A stretch of DNA of 64,000 nt, taken from positions 186,001-250,000 of the forward strand of contig NZ_JAHUWH010000004.1 in the NCBI RefSeq assembly GCF_019219095.1, read 5' to 3'. The position numbers and the translations under genes were made by a program. Below the pieces are notes generated by a model. The model ran no database searches, was not told the DNA's origin, and worked only from the letters and a program-made list of their open reading frames with translations. Source of the DNA: Acidovorax sp. sic0104. GTDB taxonomy: Bacteria; Pseudomonadota; Gammaproteobacteria; Burkholderiales; Burkholderiaceae_C. Numbering within the stretch: the stretch's first letter is position 1; the number at the start of each line of letters is the position of its first letter. This document shows, piece by piece, positions 43,918-52,138 of this stretch.

Positions 43918-45486
43918 ATGCCTTTTTCCGTCGCGCCGTTGTCGTTTGTCCTGGCGGTAGCGCTGCCGTTTCTGTTTTCCTTCACAGACTCTCCCACAGG
44001 CAACTTCTGGCCGATGCTGGTGTCCTGGGTGTGCGGGGCCGGTTTGCTGCTGATGGCCGCCTTGCGGGGCGCGCGCCCCCGGGGGCTGGAGCCCGCCGGC
44101 CGCCTGGCGTGGGGCCAGCTCCTGGCGCTGGGGCTGGCGGTGGCAGCGACGGCGGGCAGTTTCATCGGGCTGGTCCAGTACCTGGCCGGCGACGTGGGCC
44201 TGGCGCCCTGGATCCATGCCTCGACCATCGGGCAGGCGGTGGGCAACCTGCGGCAGCGCAATCAGCAGGCCTCGCTGTTGAGCCTCGGGCTGTGGGCGCT
44301 GCTGTGGTGGACGCAGCATGCGCAGCGGTGGCGCTGGGCGCCGGGCACCATGCTGGGCGCCGCACCGCGCTGGAGCCTGCCCGAGGGCATGGCCAGCGTG
44401 CTCACGGTGGCTGCGATCGCCTGGATGTCACTGGCGCAGGCCGCGACGGCGTCACGCACCGGCGCCGTGCAGTGGCTGCTGGTCGTGGGGCTGGTGGTGT
44501 GCTGGCGGCGCACGGGGGCGGGCGCTGCGCTGCGGCTGGCTTTGGCGGCGCTGGCGCTTTACGTCGTCGCGGCCTGGGCGCTTCCAGAGCTGCTGTGGCA
44601 GCTGCAGGGTGCGCGCGCGGAGGTGCTGTCCCAGCGCTTTGCGGGCGATTCGCACTCCTGCACCAGCCGCCGGGTGCTGTGGTCGAACATGCTCACCCTC
44701 ATCGCGCAGAAGCCCTGGCTGGGCTGGGGCTGGGGTGAGCTGGACTATGCCCACTACATCACCCTGTTCCCCGGCGAGCGCTTTTGTGTGCTGCTGGACA
44801 ACGCGCACAACCTGCCGCTGCACCTGGCGGTCGAGCTGGGGCTGCCTGCGGCGGCGGCACTGTGCGCTGGCGTGCTGGCCTGGGTGGTGGCCAGCCGGCC
44901 CTGGCGGGAGGTGGACCCGGCGCGCCAGCTCGCGTGGGGCGTGCTGGCCATCATCGGGCTGCACAGCATGCTGGAGTACCCGCTGTGGTACGGCCCTTTC
45001 CAGATCGTGACCCTGGCTGCCCTGGCGTTGCTGCTGTGGCCCCGGCGCCGGGTGCTGTCGGCGCGCGGCATGGCGGCGGCGGGGGCCTGCACGGCCTTGC
45101 TCTGGGCGCTGTGCGGCTATGCCGCGTGGGACTACCGCCGTGTGAGCCAGCTGTACAAGCCCTATGCCGAGCGGGCTGCGGCCTACCGCGATGACACGCA
45201 GGCCAAGGTGGGCGGCTCCGTGCTGTTTGCAAACCAGGTCGATTTTGCGCGCCTGACCACCATGGCGCCCACCCGGGACAATGCGGCCCGGATGAATGCG
45301 CTGGCCCTGGAGATGCTTCACTACTCCCCCGAACCGAGGGTTGTCGAGGCGCTGATCGAGAGCGCAGTGATGCTGGGCGAGGACGATGAGGCGGCGTTCC
45401 ACATGAAGCGCTACCGCCTGGCCTACCCCCGCGAATACGAACGGTTCATGGGCCGGCGCAGCGCGCAGGCCTCGGAGCCGGGCTGA
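43918..45486 (+). CDS. O-antigen ligase/PglL-like oligosaccharyltransferase
   Basis: A 522-residue membrane protein with about eleven hydrophobic segments. NLRQRNQQASLLSLGLWAL, near residue 105, is a hallmark of PglL/PilO-type O-oligosaccharyltransferases. A periplasmic loop with SRRVLWSNMLTLIAQKPWLG and DNAHNLPLHLAVELGLP matches the Wzy_C domain, and HSMLEYPLWYGPF follows. The last about 100 residues form the Wzy_C_2 tail. Such enzymes attach lipid-linked glycans to pilin or other secreted proteins. No pilin or glycan genes adjoin it, so the acceptor is unknown. Confidence 0.85.
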   Translation: MPFSVAPLSFVLAVALPFLFSFTDSPTGNFWPMLVSWVCGAGLLLMAALRGARPRGLEPAGRLAWGQLLALGLAVAATAGSFIGLVQYLAGDVGLAPWIHASTIGQAVGNLRQRNQQASLLSLGLWALLWWTQHAQRWRWAPGTMLGAAPRWSLPEGMASVLTVAAIAWMSLAQAATASRTGAVQWLLVVGLVVCWRRTGAGAALRLALAALALYVVAAWALPELLWQLQGARAEVLSQRFAGDSHSCTSRRVLWSNMLTLIAQKPWLGWGWGELDYAHYITLFPGERFCVLLDNAHNLPLHLAVELGLPAAAALCAGVLAWVVASRPWREVDPARQLAWGVLAIIGLHSMLEYPLWYGPFQIVTLAALALLLWPRRRVLSARGMAAAGACTALLWALCGYAAWDYRRVSQLYKPYAERAAAYRDDTQAKVGGSVLFANQVDFARLTTMAPTRDNAARMNALALEMLHYSPEPRVVEALIESAVMLGEDDEAAFHMKRYRLAYPREYERFMGRRSAQASEPG

Positions 45487-45545
45487 CGGGCTGGCCGGCT
45501 GCCCACAGGGGCGCTGTCTGGCGGCCCCGCCGGTTCCTTCGCCGC

Positions 45546-46142
45546 TCAGGCCAGGGCAAGGAACTCCACCACGGCGGGCAGGTATTCCTCGAAATTCACG
45601 AGCGCATGCTCTCCGCCCTCCTGCAGCAGCACGCGGGCATGGGGGTAGCGCGCCACCATTTCACGCCAGTCCAGCACCTCGTCGCCCTTGGCGATGATGG
45701 CCAGCTCACGGCTGGCCGGGGGCTGGCTGCTGGTATCCAGCGCCCGCAGTTCGTCGATGTACTCGGGCCGGAAGTAAAACCGCTCCGCCGGGTCGTGCCA
45801 TGCGGTCTGCTCGCCGATGTAGCGCGCCAGGTCGCGGGCCGGATGGGCAGCGGGGTTGAGCATCACGCTCGGGCAGCGCTTGTGGTGGGCCACCCAGCTG
45901 GCGTAGAAGCCGCCGAGCGATGAGCCGACCACGCCCATCGCCGCGCCGGGCCACTGGGCGATGCCTTGGGCCACCAGCTCCATCGCCTCCCGGGGCGAAG
46001 GCGGGAGCTGAGGGCACCAGAAGGTGACGTCCGGATGGCGCTGCGCCACGTGCGCGGCCATCTGCCGGGCCTTGGCGGACTGGGGCGACGAGCGAAAACC
46101 GTGCAGGTACAGAAGGTGGGTGACGGGCTGTGTGGTGGTCAT
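45546..46142 (-). CDS. YqiA/YcfP-type alpha/beta esterase
   Basis: A 198-residue small esterase. It begins MTTTQPVTHLLYLHGFRSSP with the oxyanion HGF motif. The nucleophile is in VVGSSLGGFYA (G-x-S-x-G form), the acid is likely in IIAKGDEVLDW, and the His is in GGEHALVNFEEYL. Family members hydrolyse short acyl esters, palmitoyl-CoA among others. The ATG at 46142 was chosen because the upstream frame has no matching sequence. The gene is divergent from the kinase fusion and convergent with the PglL-like gene. Confidence 0.9.
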   Translation of the reverse strand: MTTTQPVTHLLYLHGFRSSPQSAKARQMAAHVAQRHPDVTFWCPQLPPSPREAMELVAQGIAQWPGAAMGVVGSSLGGFYASWVAHHKRCPSVMLNPAAHPARDLARYIGEQTAWHDPAERFYFRPEYIDELRALDTSSQPPASRELAIIAKGDEVLDWREMVARYPHARVLLQEGGEHALVNFEEYLPAVVEFLALA

Positions 46143-46199
46143 GGCGGGGGAAAACGACAGGGCAGGGGAATCACTGCTGCGATGGCGGATGGGCAGGCA

Positions 46200-46242
46200 T
46201 AAGATTCGTGCCATGGGCGCCGCGTCCAAGGGCCCGGATTGA
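46200..46242 (+). promoter_or_regulatory. -10-like box and 9-codon upstream ORF before the kinase gene
   Basis: TAAGAT at 46200-46205 is followed by 7 nt and ATG 46213, which opens a nine-codon frame (MGAASKGPD) ending at TGA 46240-46242. The kinase ATG at 46251 lies 8 nt later. If transcription starts at the first ATG, this leaderless uORF would precede kinase translation. Confidence 0.35.
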
Positions 46243-46250
46243 TCCCCACC

Positions 46251-48692
46251 ATGACCGATTTTGCCCCGCTTTCCACCGGCAGACGCTGGGCCCTGGGATC
46301 CAACAACGACAAGCAGCCAGCGTCCGTGGGCCGCTTCGAGCTCAAGAAGATGCTCGGCCGTGGCGCCCAGGCGACCGTCTGGCTGGCGCTGGACCCGCGC
46401 CTGCAGCGCGAAGTGGCCGTCAAGCTCATGCGCCCCGTGCAGGAGCAGGACCCGTCCGTGCTGGAGCAATGGCTGCGCGAGGCGCGGCATGTGGGGCGCC
46501 TGGCGCACCCCTTCATCGTGCCGGTGTTCGAGGCGGACGTGCAGGGGCGCCAGCCTTTCATCGTGTTCGAATACGTACCGGGCAGGACCCTGGCCGAGCA
46601 CATTGCCCAGCAGGGCCGATGCACGCCGCACGATGCGGTGGCGCTCATGGTGGACGTGCTCGACGGCCTGCAGGCCGCGCACCAGGCCGGCATCGTGCAC
46701 CGGGACCTCAAGCCCTCCAACATCATGGTCGACACCCAGCGCCATGCGCGGGTGATGGACTTCGGGATGGCGGCGCCCGTGCAGGCCGAGCCCGATGCGC
46801 AACTGGCCAGCGGAACGCCTGCCTACCTGGCGCCCGAGGCCGCGGCGGGCGCCGCGCCATCGCCCGCGATGGACGTGTATTCCGCGGCGCTGGTGCTGGT
46901 GGAGATGCTCACGGGCCAGCCGCTGATCCACCAGAAGGACACCTGGCAGGCCCTCTACCGTATCGCCAACGAAACCCTGCAACTGCCGCGGGACCTGGGC
47001 CCCGGTGTGGACGACGGCCTGCGCGCCATCCTGCAGCGCGCCATGGCGCGCGATCCCGGCGAGCGCTACGGCTCGGCCGCGGATTTCAGGGATGCGCTGC
47101 GCGCCTGGGCGGCGCCGGCCAGCGCGTCCAGCGCGGCGAGCAACGCCACGCTCGACTTCTTGCTGCGGCGCATGCGCCACAAGAGCGACTTCCCGGCGCT
47201 GTCCGATTCGGTGGCCCGCATCCAGCGCGTGGCAAATTCCGAGGACGACAGCATCAGCGACCTCACGCACGAGATACTGAAGGACGTGGCGCTGACCAAC
47301 AAGCTGCTGCGCCTGGTCAACAGCGTGCATTACGCGCACGCCGGCCGCGGCACCATCAGCACCGTGTCGCGGGCGGTGAGCCTGGTGGGCTTCAATGCGG
47401 TGCGCAACATGGCGCTCAGTCTGGTGCTGCTGGACCACATGCAGGACAAGGCCCATGCCAGCCAGATGCGCGAAGAGTTCCTGCGCGCGATGATGGCCGG
47501 CTCAGTCGCTGCCGAACTGTGCGAGCCCGGCCAGGCGGCCGAAGAGGCCTTCATCGGCGCGATGTTCCAGAACCTGGGTCGCATGCTGTGCGAGTTCTAC
47601 TTTCCGGAAGAGGCGCGGCAGATACGCGGCCTGGTCGCCGCCGGCCGCCTGGAGGGTGGCGAGGAGTCGGCTGCGCTGCAGGTGCTGGGCCTGGGCTTCG
47701 AAGACCTGGGCGTGGGCGTGGCCCGCGTCTGGGCGCTGCCCGACAGCCTGCAGCGCTGCATGCGCAAGCCGCTCGGCTCGCCCATGCAGCGCGCGCCCGA
47801 GCAGGGCGTGGAGCGGCTGCGCTGGGTGGCCATGGCGGCCAACGAGGTCGCGACCACGCTGCTGCTGAGCGAGCCAGCCCAGGCGGAAGCTCGCCTGGCC
47901 CAGGTCGGCACGCGCTATTCGCGCACCCTGGCTCTGTCGGCGCAGGAGATTGCCGATGGCACGGTGCGCGCGCGCCACAAGCTGGTGGCCTTGGCCGAGG
48001 CGCTGGACCTGCGCGTGGACCCTGGCGCGCCGGCCGCGCGGCTGCTCAAGCTGCCGCTGGTGGCCGACGCCGCATCAGTGCAGGACGACGGCTTGACGCC
48101 GCACGAGCTGCGGGAAAGCGAAACCCAGCCTCTGCCCGCGCTGCTGGAGTCGCAGGCCAGCAGCGCGGTGTCCGTCACGCAGATCAATGAGCTGCTGGCT
48201 GCTGGTATTCAGGACATCACCAATGCCATGGTGGACAGCTTCGAGCTCAACGACGTGTTGCGCATGATCCTGGAGACCATGTTCCGGGCGCTGGGGTTTC
48301 GCCGCATGGTGTTTTGCCTGCGCGAGGCGCGCACCGATATGCTCACCGGCCGCTTCGGGCTGGGCGAGGGCAGCGAGGCTGCGGTGCGCGCCCTCAAAGT
48401 CCCTCTCAAGGCGCCGGGCGACCTGTTCGCGGCCGTGTGCCTGCGGGGCGCCGACACCCTCATCAACGACGCCACCGAGCCGCGCATGCAGGCCCGGCTG
48501 CCGGCGTGGTACCGCAGCGGGCTGGACGCCCCCTCGTTCCTGCTGCTGCCCCTGCAGATCAAGGGCCAGACCTTTGCGCTCATCTATGCCGACCAGTCCA
48601 CGCCCGGGGGGATCGTGGTGGACGACAAGGCCCTGGGCCTGCTGCGCACCCTGCGCAACCAGGCCGTGATGGCCTTTCGGCAGGCGGGTTGA
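46251..48692 (+). CDS. Ser/Thr protein kinase fused to HDOD and GAF-like domains
   Basis: An 813-residue signalling protein. The N-terminal kinase (about 28-290) has a Gly loop GRGAQATVW, Lys58 in VAVKLM, HRDLKPSN with catalytic Asp152, and DFG at Asp170. The middle is an HDOD domain (about 305-520), including FPALSDSVARIQRVANSEDD and LVNSVHYAHAGRGTISTVSR. The C-terminal about 180 residues look like a GAF sensor (FELNDVLRMILETMFRALGF). HDOD domains lack hydrolase residues and usually relay regulation. The ATG at 46251 is the first good start; an earlier TTG at 46239 is unlikely. No membrane segment is present, so it should be cytoplasmic. Confidence 0.93.
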   Translation: MTDFAPLSTGRRWALGSNNDKQPASVGRFELKKMLGRGAQATVWLALDPRLQREVAVKLMRPVQEQDPSVLEQWLREARHVGRLAHPFIVPVFEADVQGRQPFIVFEYVPGRTLAEHIAQQGRCTPHDAVALMVDVLDGLQAAHQAGIVHRDLKPSNIMVDTQRHARVMDFGMAAPVQAEPDAQLASGTPAYLAPEAAAGAAPSPAMDVYSAALVLVEMLTGQPLIHQKDTWQALYRIANETLQLPRDLGPGVDDGLRAILQRAMARDPGERYGSAADFRDALRAWAAPASASSAASNATLDFLLRRMRHKSDFPALSDSVARIQRVANSEDDSISDLTHEILKDVALTNKLLRLVNSVHYAHAGRGTISTVSRAVSLVGFNAVRNMALSLVLLDHMQDKAHASQMREEFLRAMMAGSVAAELCEPGQAAEEAFIGAMFQNLGRMLCEFYFPEEARQIRGLVAAGRLEGGEESAALQVLGLGFEDLGVGVARVWALPDSLQRCMRKPLGSPMQRAPEQGVERLRWVAMAANEVATTLLLSEPAQAEARLAQVGTRYSRTLALSAQEIADGTVRARHKLVALAEALDLRVDPGAPAARLLKLPLVADAASVQDDGLTPHELRESETQPLPALLESQASSAVSVTQINELLAAGIQDITNAMVDSFELNDVLRMILETMFRALGFRRMVFCLREARTDMLTGRFGLGEGSEAAVRALKVPLKAPGDLFAAVCLRGADTLINDATEPRMQARLPAWYRSGLDAPSFLLLPLQIKGQTFALIYADQSTPGGIVVDDKALGLLRTLRNQAVMAFRQAG

Positions 48693-48722
48693 GGCGCCGG
48701 GAACCGGTGACAGGCTTTGGAG

Positions 48723-48742
48723 GCCCCGATAATCGGGGCATG
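48723..48742 (+). promoter_or_regulatory. palindrome with embedded -10 box at the rodA start
   Basis: GCCCCGAT and ATCGGGGC (48723-48739, one central base) form a perfect palindrome that ends just before the rodA ATG at 48740. It contains GATAAT at 48728-48733, 6 nt from the ATG. A factor binding here would block transcription; in RNA the stem would cover any ribosome site. Confidence 0.45.
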
Positions 48743-49927
48743 GCTGCCGTTTTCGACAAACCCACGCTCGCCCAGCGTTTCATGCCCCTGTTCCGCGGGT
48801 TCGACCTGCCCTTGCTGCTGGTCGTGATGCTGCTGGCCGGCGCCGGCCTGGTGGCGATGTATTCCTCGGGCTTCGACCACGGCACGCGTTTCATCGACCA
48901 TGGCCGCAACATGCTGATCGCCGGTGCCATCCTGTTCATGGTGGCCCAGGTGCCGCCCCAGAAGATCATGGCCTTTGCCGTGCCGCTGTATGCGGCCGGC
49001 GTGGCGCTGCTGGTGGCAGTGGCGCTTTTCGGCATCACCAAGAAGGGCGCACAGCGGTGGGTGAACGTGGGCATCGTCATCCAGCCGAGCGAAATCCTCA
49101 AGATCGCCATGCCGCTCATGCTGGCGTGGTGGTTCCAGAAGCGCGAGGGCACGCTGCGCCCGCTCGACTTTGCGGCAGCGGGGCTGCTACTGGTCATTCC
49201 GGTGGGGCTCATCATGAAGCAGCCCGACCTGGGCACGTCGCTGCTGGTGCTGGCGGCCGGGCTGTCGGTGATCTTCTTCGCCGGGCTGTCCTGGAAGCTG
49301 GTGCTGCCGCCGGTGCTCATCGCCGGGGTGGGCATCTTCACGCTGGTGATGCTGGGCGACCAGCTGTGTGCCGACGGCGTGCGCTGGGTGGTGCTGCACG
49401 ACTACCAGCAGCAGCGCGTGTGCACGCTGCTGGACCCCACGCGCGACCCGCTGGGCAAGGGTTTTCACATCATCCAGGGCATGATCGCCATCGGCTCGGG
49501 CGGGGTCTGGGGCAAGGGCTTCATGGCCGGCACGCAGACGCACCTGGAGTTCATCCCCGAGCGCACCACTGACTTCATCTTCGCCGCGTTTTCCGAGGAA
49601 TTCGGCCTGGCGGGCAACCTGTTCCTGAATGTGTGCTTCCTGCTGCTGGTCTGGCGCGGCCTGGCCATCGCCGTGGGCGCCACCAGCCTGTTCGGGCGCC
49701 TGATGGCGGGCGCGGTCTCGATGATCTTCTTCACCTATGCGTTCGTGAACATGGGCATGGTCAGCGGCATCCTGCCTGTGGTGGGCGTGCCGCTGCCGTT
49801 CATCAGCTACGGCGGCACCGCCATGGTGACCCTGGGGATGGCCCTGGGCATCCTGATGTCGGTCGCGCGCGCCCAGCGCCAGGACCCGAAGGACGCGCGG
49901 CCCGCGCTGCTGGGGGCCTCCGCGTAG
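48740..49927 (+). CDS. rodA: rod-shape peptidoglycan polymerase RodA (SEDS family)
   Basis: A 395-residue SEDS glycosyltransferase with about ten membrane helices. Family blocks include AQRWVNVGIVIQPSEILKIA, MKQPDLGTSLLVLAAG and the catalytic-region ERTTDFIFAAFSEEFGL. The C-terminal VVGVPLPFISYGGTAMVT is strongly conserved. It works with a class B PBP in lateral wall growth; mreBCD and the PBP2 gene are not in view. The start at 48740 lies at the edge of a palindrome holding a GATAAT box. Some RodA-like proteins are FtsW paralogues; the sequence and length favour RodA. Confidence 0.95.
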   Translation: MAAVFDKPTLAQRFMPLFRGFDLPLLLVVMLLAGAGLVAMYSSGFDHGTRFIDHGRNMLIAGAILFMVAQVPPQKIMAFAVPLYAAGVALLVAVALFGITKKGAQRWVNVGIVIQPSEILKIAMPLMLAWWFQKREGTLRPLDFAAAGLLLVIPVGLIMKQPDLGTSLLVLAAGLSVIFFAGLSWKLVLPPVLIAGVGIFTLVMLGDQLCADGVRWVVLHDYQQQRVCTLLDPTRDPLGKGFHIIQGMIAIGSGGVWGKGFMAGTQTHLEFIPERTTDFIFAAFSEEFGLAGNLFLNVCFLLLVWRGLAIAVGATSLFGRLMAGAVSMIFFTYAFVNMGMVSGILPVVGVPLPFISYGGTAMVTLGMALGILMSVARAQRQDPKDARPALLGASA

Positions 49928-49995
49928 ATCCTGTTCAAATCCTTTCGGAGCCGCAACAGCGGCCGCAGGCCGGGCAACATAAGGACTGACCCACC

Positions 49996-51549
49996 ATGAA
50001 GCGTTTGCACCCTGTTTCCTTGCAGATGGCAACCTGGGCCCTCGTGCTCTCGGCGGGCGCGCTGGCGTCGTGCGGTGGAGGGGGCGGGGGCAGCAGCGAC
50101 GCCGGCGCAGGCAACAACCCCGGCGGCGCGCAGCTGCCCGCGCGCGAGGCGCTCATCGCCCGCGCCCGGGCGCTGGAACTCAACACACCCTATGTGCCTC
50201 CCCCGGGCGATGTGCTGGAGCACCATACCGCCGGCTACGCCAAGACCATGTGCTCGGCGGTGTTCATCACCGGGCTGGACCCGGACGTGGCGGCCGAGAG
50301 CGTGGGGTACTTCACGGGCCCCTACGAGCAGCGCAAGCGCGTGGGCAAGCCGGTGGTGGACCGCGAGCGCAAGGAAGTGCGCATCACCATCCCCGGCGGG
50401 CCGACGGTGGTGGCGCGCCATCATGCGTCGCAAGGCTGCGTGGCGTTGCCGCCGGGGCGTGATGGCGTGTTCTTCACCCCTGCCGCCGTGCGCAGCAACC
50501 TGCCCGACGCGGCCACCCAGCCCTGGCCCATGGGCGACGTGCTGCCCGGCGGGTTGCCATCCGGCTACGACACCGGCCGGGCCGCGCAGGCGGTGGATGC
50601 CGCGTTTTTGGTGCCCGACGCCTACACGACGGCCTTTGTGGTCACCTACAAGGGCCGCATCATCGGTGAACGCTACATGCCCGGCATCACGCGTACCACC
50701 CCGCTCGAATCGTGGTCCATGGGCAAAAGCGTGGTGGCCACGCTCATGGGCGTGCTGATGCAGCAGGGCGAGTACAAGCTTGACCAGCCCGCCCCCATCC
50801 CCGAGTGGCAGACCGCGGGCGACCCGCGCCAGCAGATCCGCATCGCCGACATCCTGCACATGTCCAGCGGGCTGCGCATCAAGGCGCCGGACGACCCTGA
50901 CTTCGACCCTGCCGGCACCTACCCGGATCACACCTATCTCTATACCGGCCGCGTCAACTCGTTCAACTACGCGGCCACCCGGCCGCAGCAGTGGCCACCC
51001 GGCGCGGTGGGCCGCTACCGCAACACCGAGCCCGTGCTGGCGAGCTACCTGGTGCGCCTGGCCGTGGAAAAGCGCGGGGAGGACTATTTCTCGTTTCCGC
51101 AGCGCAGCCTGTTCGACAAGATCGGCGTCCGCTCCATGGTGATGGAGACCGACCCCTACGGCAACTTTCTCACCCAAGGCTATGAGTTCATGGCCGCGCG
51201 CGACTGGGCGCGCCTGGCAAACCTGTACCTGCAGGACGGCGTCTGGAACGGCGAGCGCATCCTGCCCGCGGGCTTCGTCAATTTCGTGAGCACCGTGGCT
51301 CCCGCCTGGGCTGCTGACAAGCGCCCCATCTATGGCGGCTTCTTCTGGATCAACGGCACGGGGACCTTCCCGGCCCTGCCCACCTCGGCGTACTACATGC
51401 TTGGCGCGGGCGGGCAGTTCGTGATCATCGTGCCCTCGCACGACCTGGTCGTGGTGCGGATGGGCTTCGACAAGGGCTCGCCCCTGGCGGGCGTCGGACT
51501 GCAGCGCGCACTGGCGCTGCTGATGGAGGGGCTGCCGCGCACGCGGTAG
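49996..51549 (+). CDS. beta-lactamase-fold serine hydrolase, predicted lipoprotein
   Basis: A 517-residue class C beta-lactamase-like protein. The signal ends in LASC, so Cys26 should be lipidated, and a Gly/Ser-rich linker follows. The nucleophile motif S-x-x-K is S241-M-G-K244 in LESWSMGKSVVATLMG. Further motifs are YRNTEPVLASYL (Tyr/Asn pair) and a C-terminal GAGGQFVIIV block near the KTG position. It is more likely an esterase or peptidase than a resistance enzyme. AAGGACTGA precedes the start. It stands alone after rodA. Confidence 0.9.
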   Translation: MKRLHPVSLQMATWALVLSAGALASCGGGGGGSSDAGAGNNPGGAQLPAREALIARARALELNTPYVPPPGDVLEHHTAGYAKTMCSAVFITGLDPDVAAESVGYFTGPYEQRKRVGKPVVDRERKEVRITIPGGPTVVARHHASQGCVALPPGRDGVFFTPAAVRSNLPDAATQPWPMGDVLPGGLPSGYDTGRAAQAVDAAFLVPDAYTTAFVVTYKGRIIGERYMPGITRTTPLESWSMGKSVVATLMGVLMQQGEYKLDQPAPIPEWQTAGDPRQQIRIADILHMSSGLRIKAPDDPDFDPAGTYPDHTYLYTGRVNSFNYAATRPQQWPPGAVGRYRNTEPVLASYLVRLAVEKRGEDYFSFPQRSLFDKIGVRSMVMETDPYGNFLTQGYEFMAARDWARLANLYLQDGVWNGERILPAGFVNFVSTVAPAWAADKRPIYGGFFWINGTGTFPALPTSAYYMLGAGGQFVIIVPSHDLVVVRMGFDKGSPLAGVGLQRALALLMEGLPRTR

Positions 51550-51709
51550 GACCGGTGCCAATCAGGCGGGCCCGCACCGGGGCCGCCGCGCGTACATCCC
51601 GATCCGAACTGGGGTCTCTGCCCCGGCGTTGCATGTGCCGCGGCAAGCGGGTACAACCCGGCTGGCGGTTCCCGCATTCCTTGGCCTGTGCACACGGAGG
51701 ACATCCCCC

Positions 51710-52048
51710 ATGGCGGCGAAGTTCGAGCTGAAGAAGTCGAAGAACGACAAGTTTGTGTTCAACCTGCTGGCCACCAACGGCCAGGTCATCCTGACCAGCG
51801 AACTGTACGAATCCCGTGCCAGTGCGCTCAGCGGTATCGAGTCCGTCCGCAAGCATGCGCCGCAGGGCGGCCGGTTCGGCCGGCTGAGCGCCAAGGACGG
51901 TTCGCCCTATTTCACCCTCAAGGCCGGCAACGGCCAGGTCATCGGCCAAAGCCAGATGTACACGGGGGCCAAGGCGCGGGATGCGGGCATCGAGTCGGTG
52001 CAGGCCCATGCGCCTGGGGCGGGCGTGGACGATCAGACCGCTGCCTGA
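51710..52048 (+). CDS. YegP family protein (two DUF1508 repeats)
   Basis: A 112-residue protein consisting of two related about 45-residue beta-rich repeats. The first is FELKKSKNDKFVFNLLATNG to GIESVRKHAP, the second GRLSAKDGSPYFTLKAGNGQ to GIESVQAHAP. Each has the NGQVI core. Relatives form small dimers of unknown function, sometimes stress-induced. A strong ribosome binding site CGGAGGACA precedes the ATG. It is a single-gene unit between the serine hydrolase and tldD. Confidence 0.92.
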   Translation: MAAKFELKKSKNDKFVFNLLATNGQVILTSELYESRASALSGIESVRKHAPQGGRFGRLSAKDGSPYFTLKAGNGQVIGQSQMYTGAKARDAGIESVQAHAPGAGVDDQTAA

Positions 52049-52126
52049 CACGGATTTGCAGGCGGCCCTGCCTCACCCGCGCAGGGGCATCTGCGGCGGC
52101 CGTCCGGCGGGACAGGGCGGCGCGCC

Positions 52127-52132
52127 TAAAAT
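52127..52132 (+). promoter_or_regulatory. -10-like TAAAAT box before tldD
   Basis: TAAAAT is followed by six bases (GCCGCG) and the tldD ATG at 52139. No Shine-Dalgarno sequence fits in the gap, which suggests a leaderless transcript. Confidence 0.5.
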
Positions 52133-52138
52133 GCCGCG

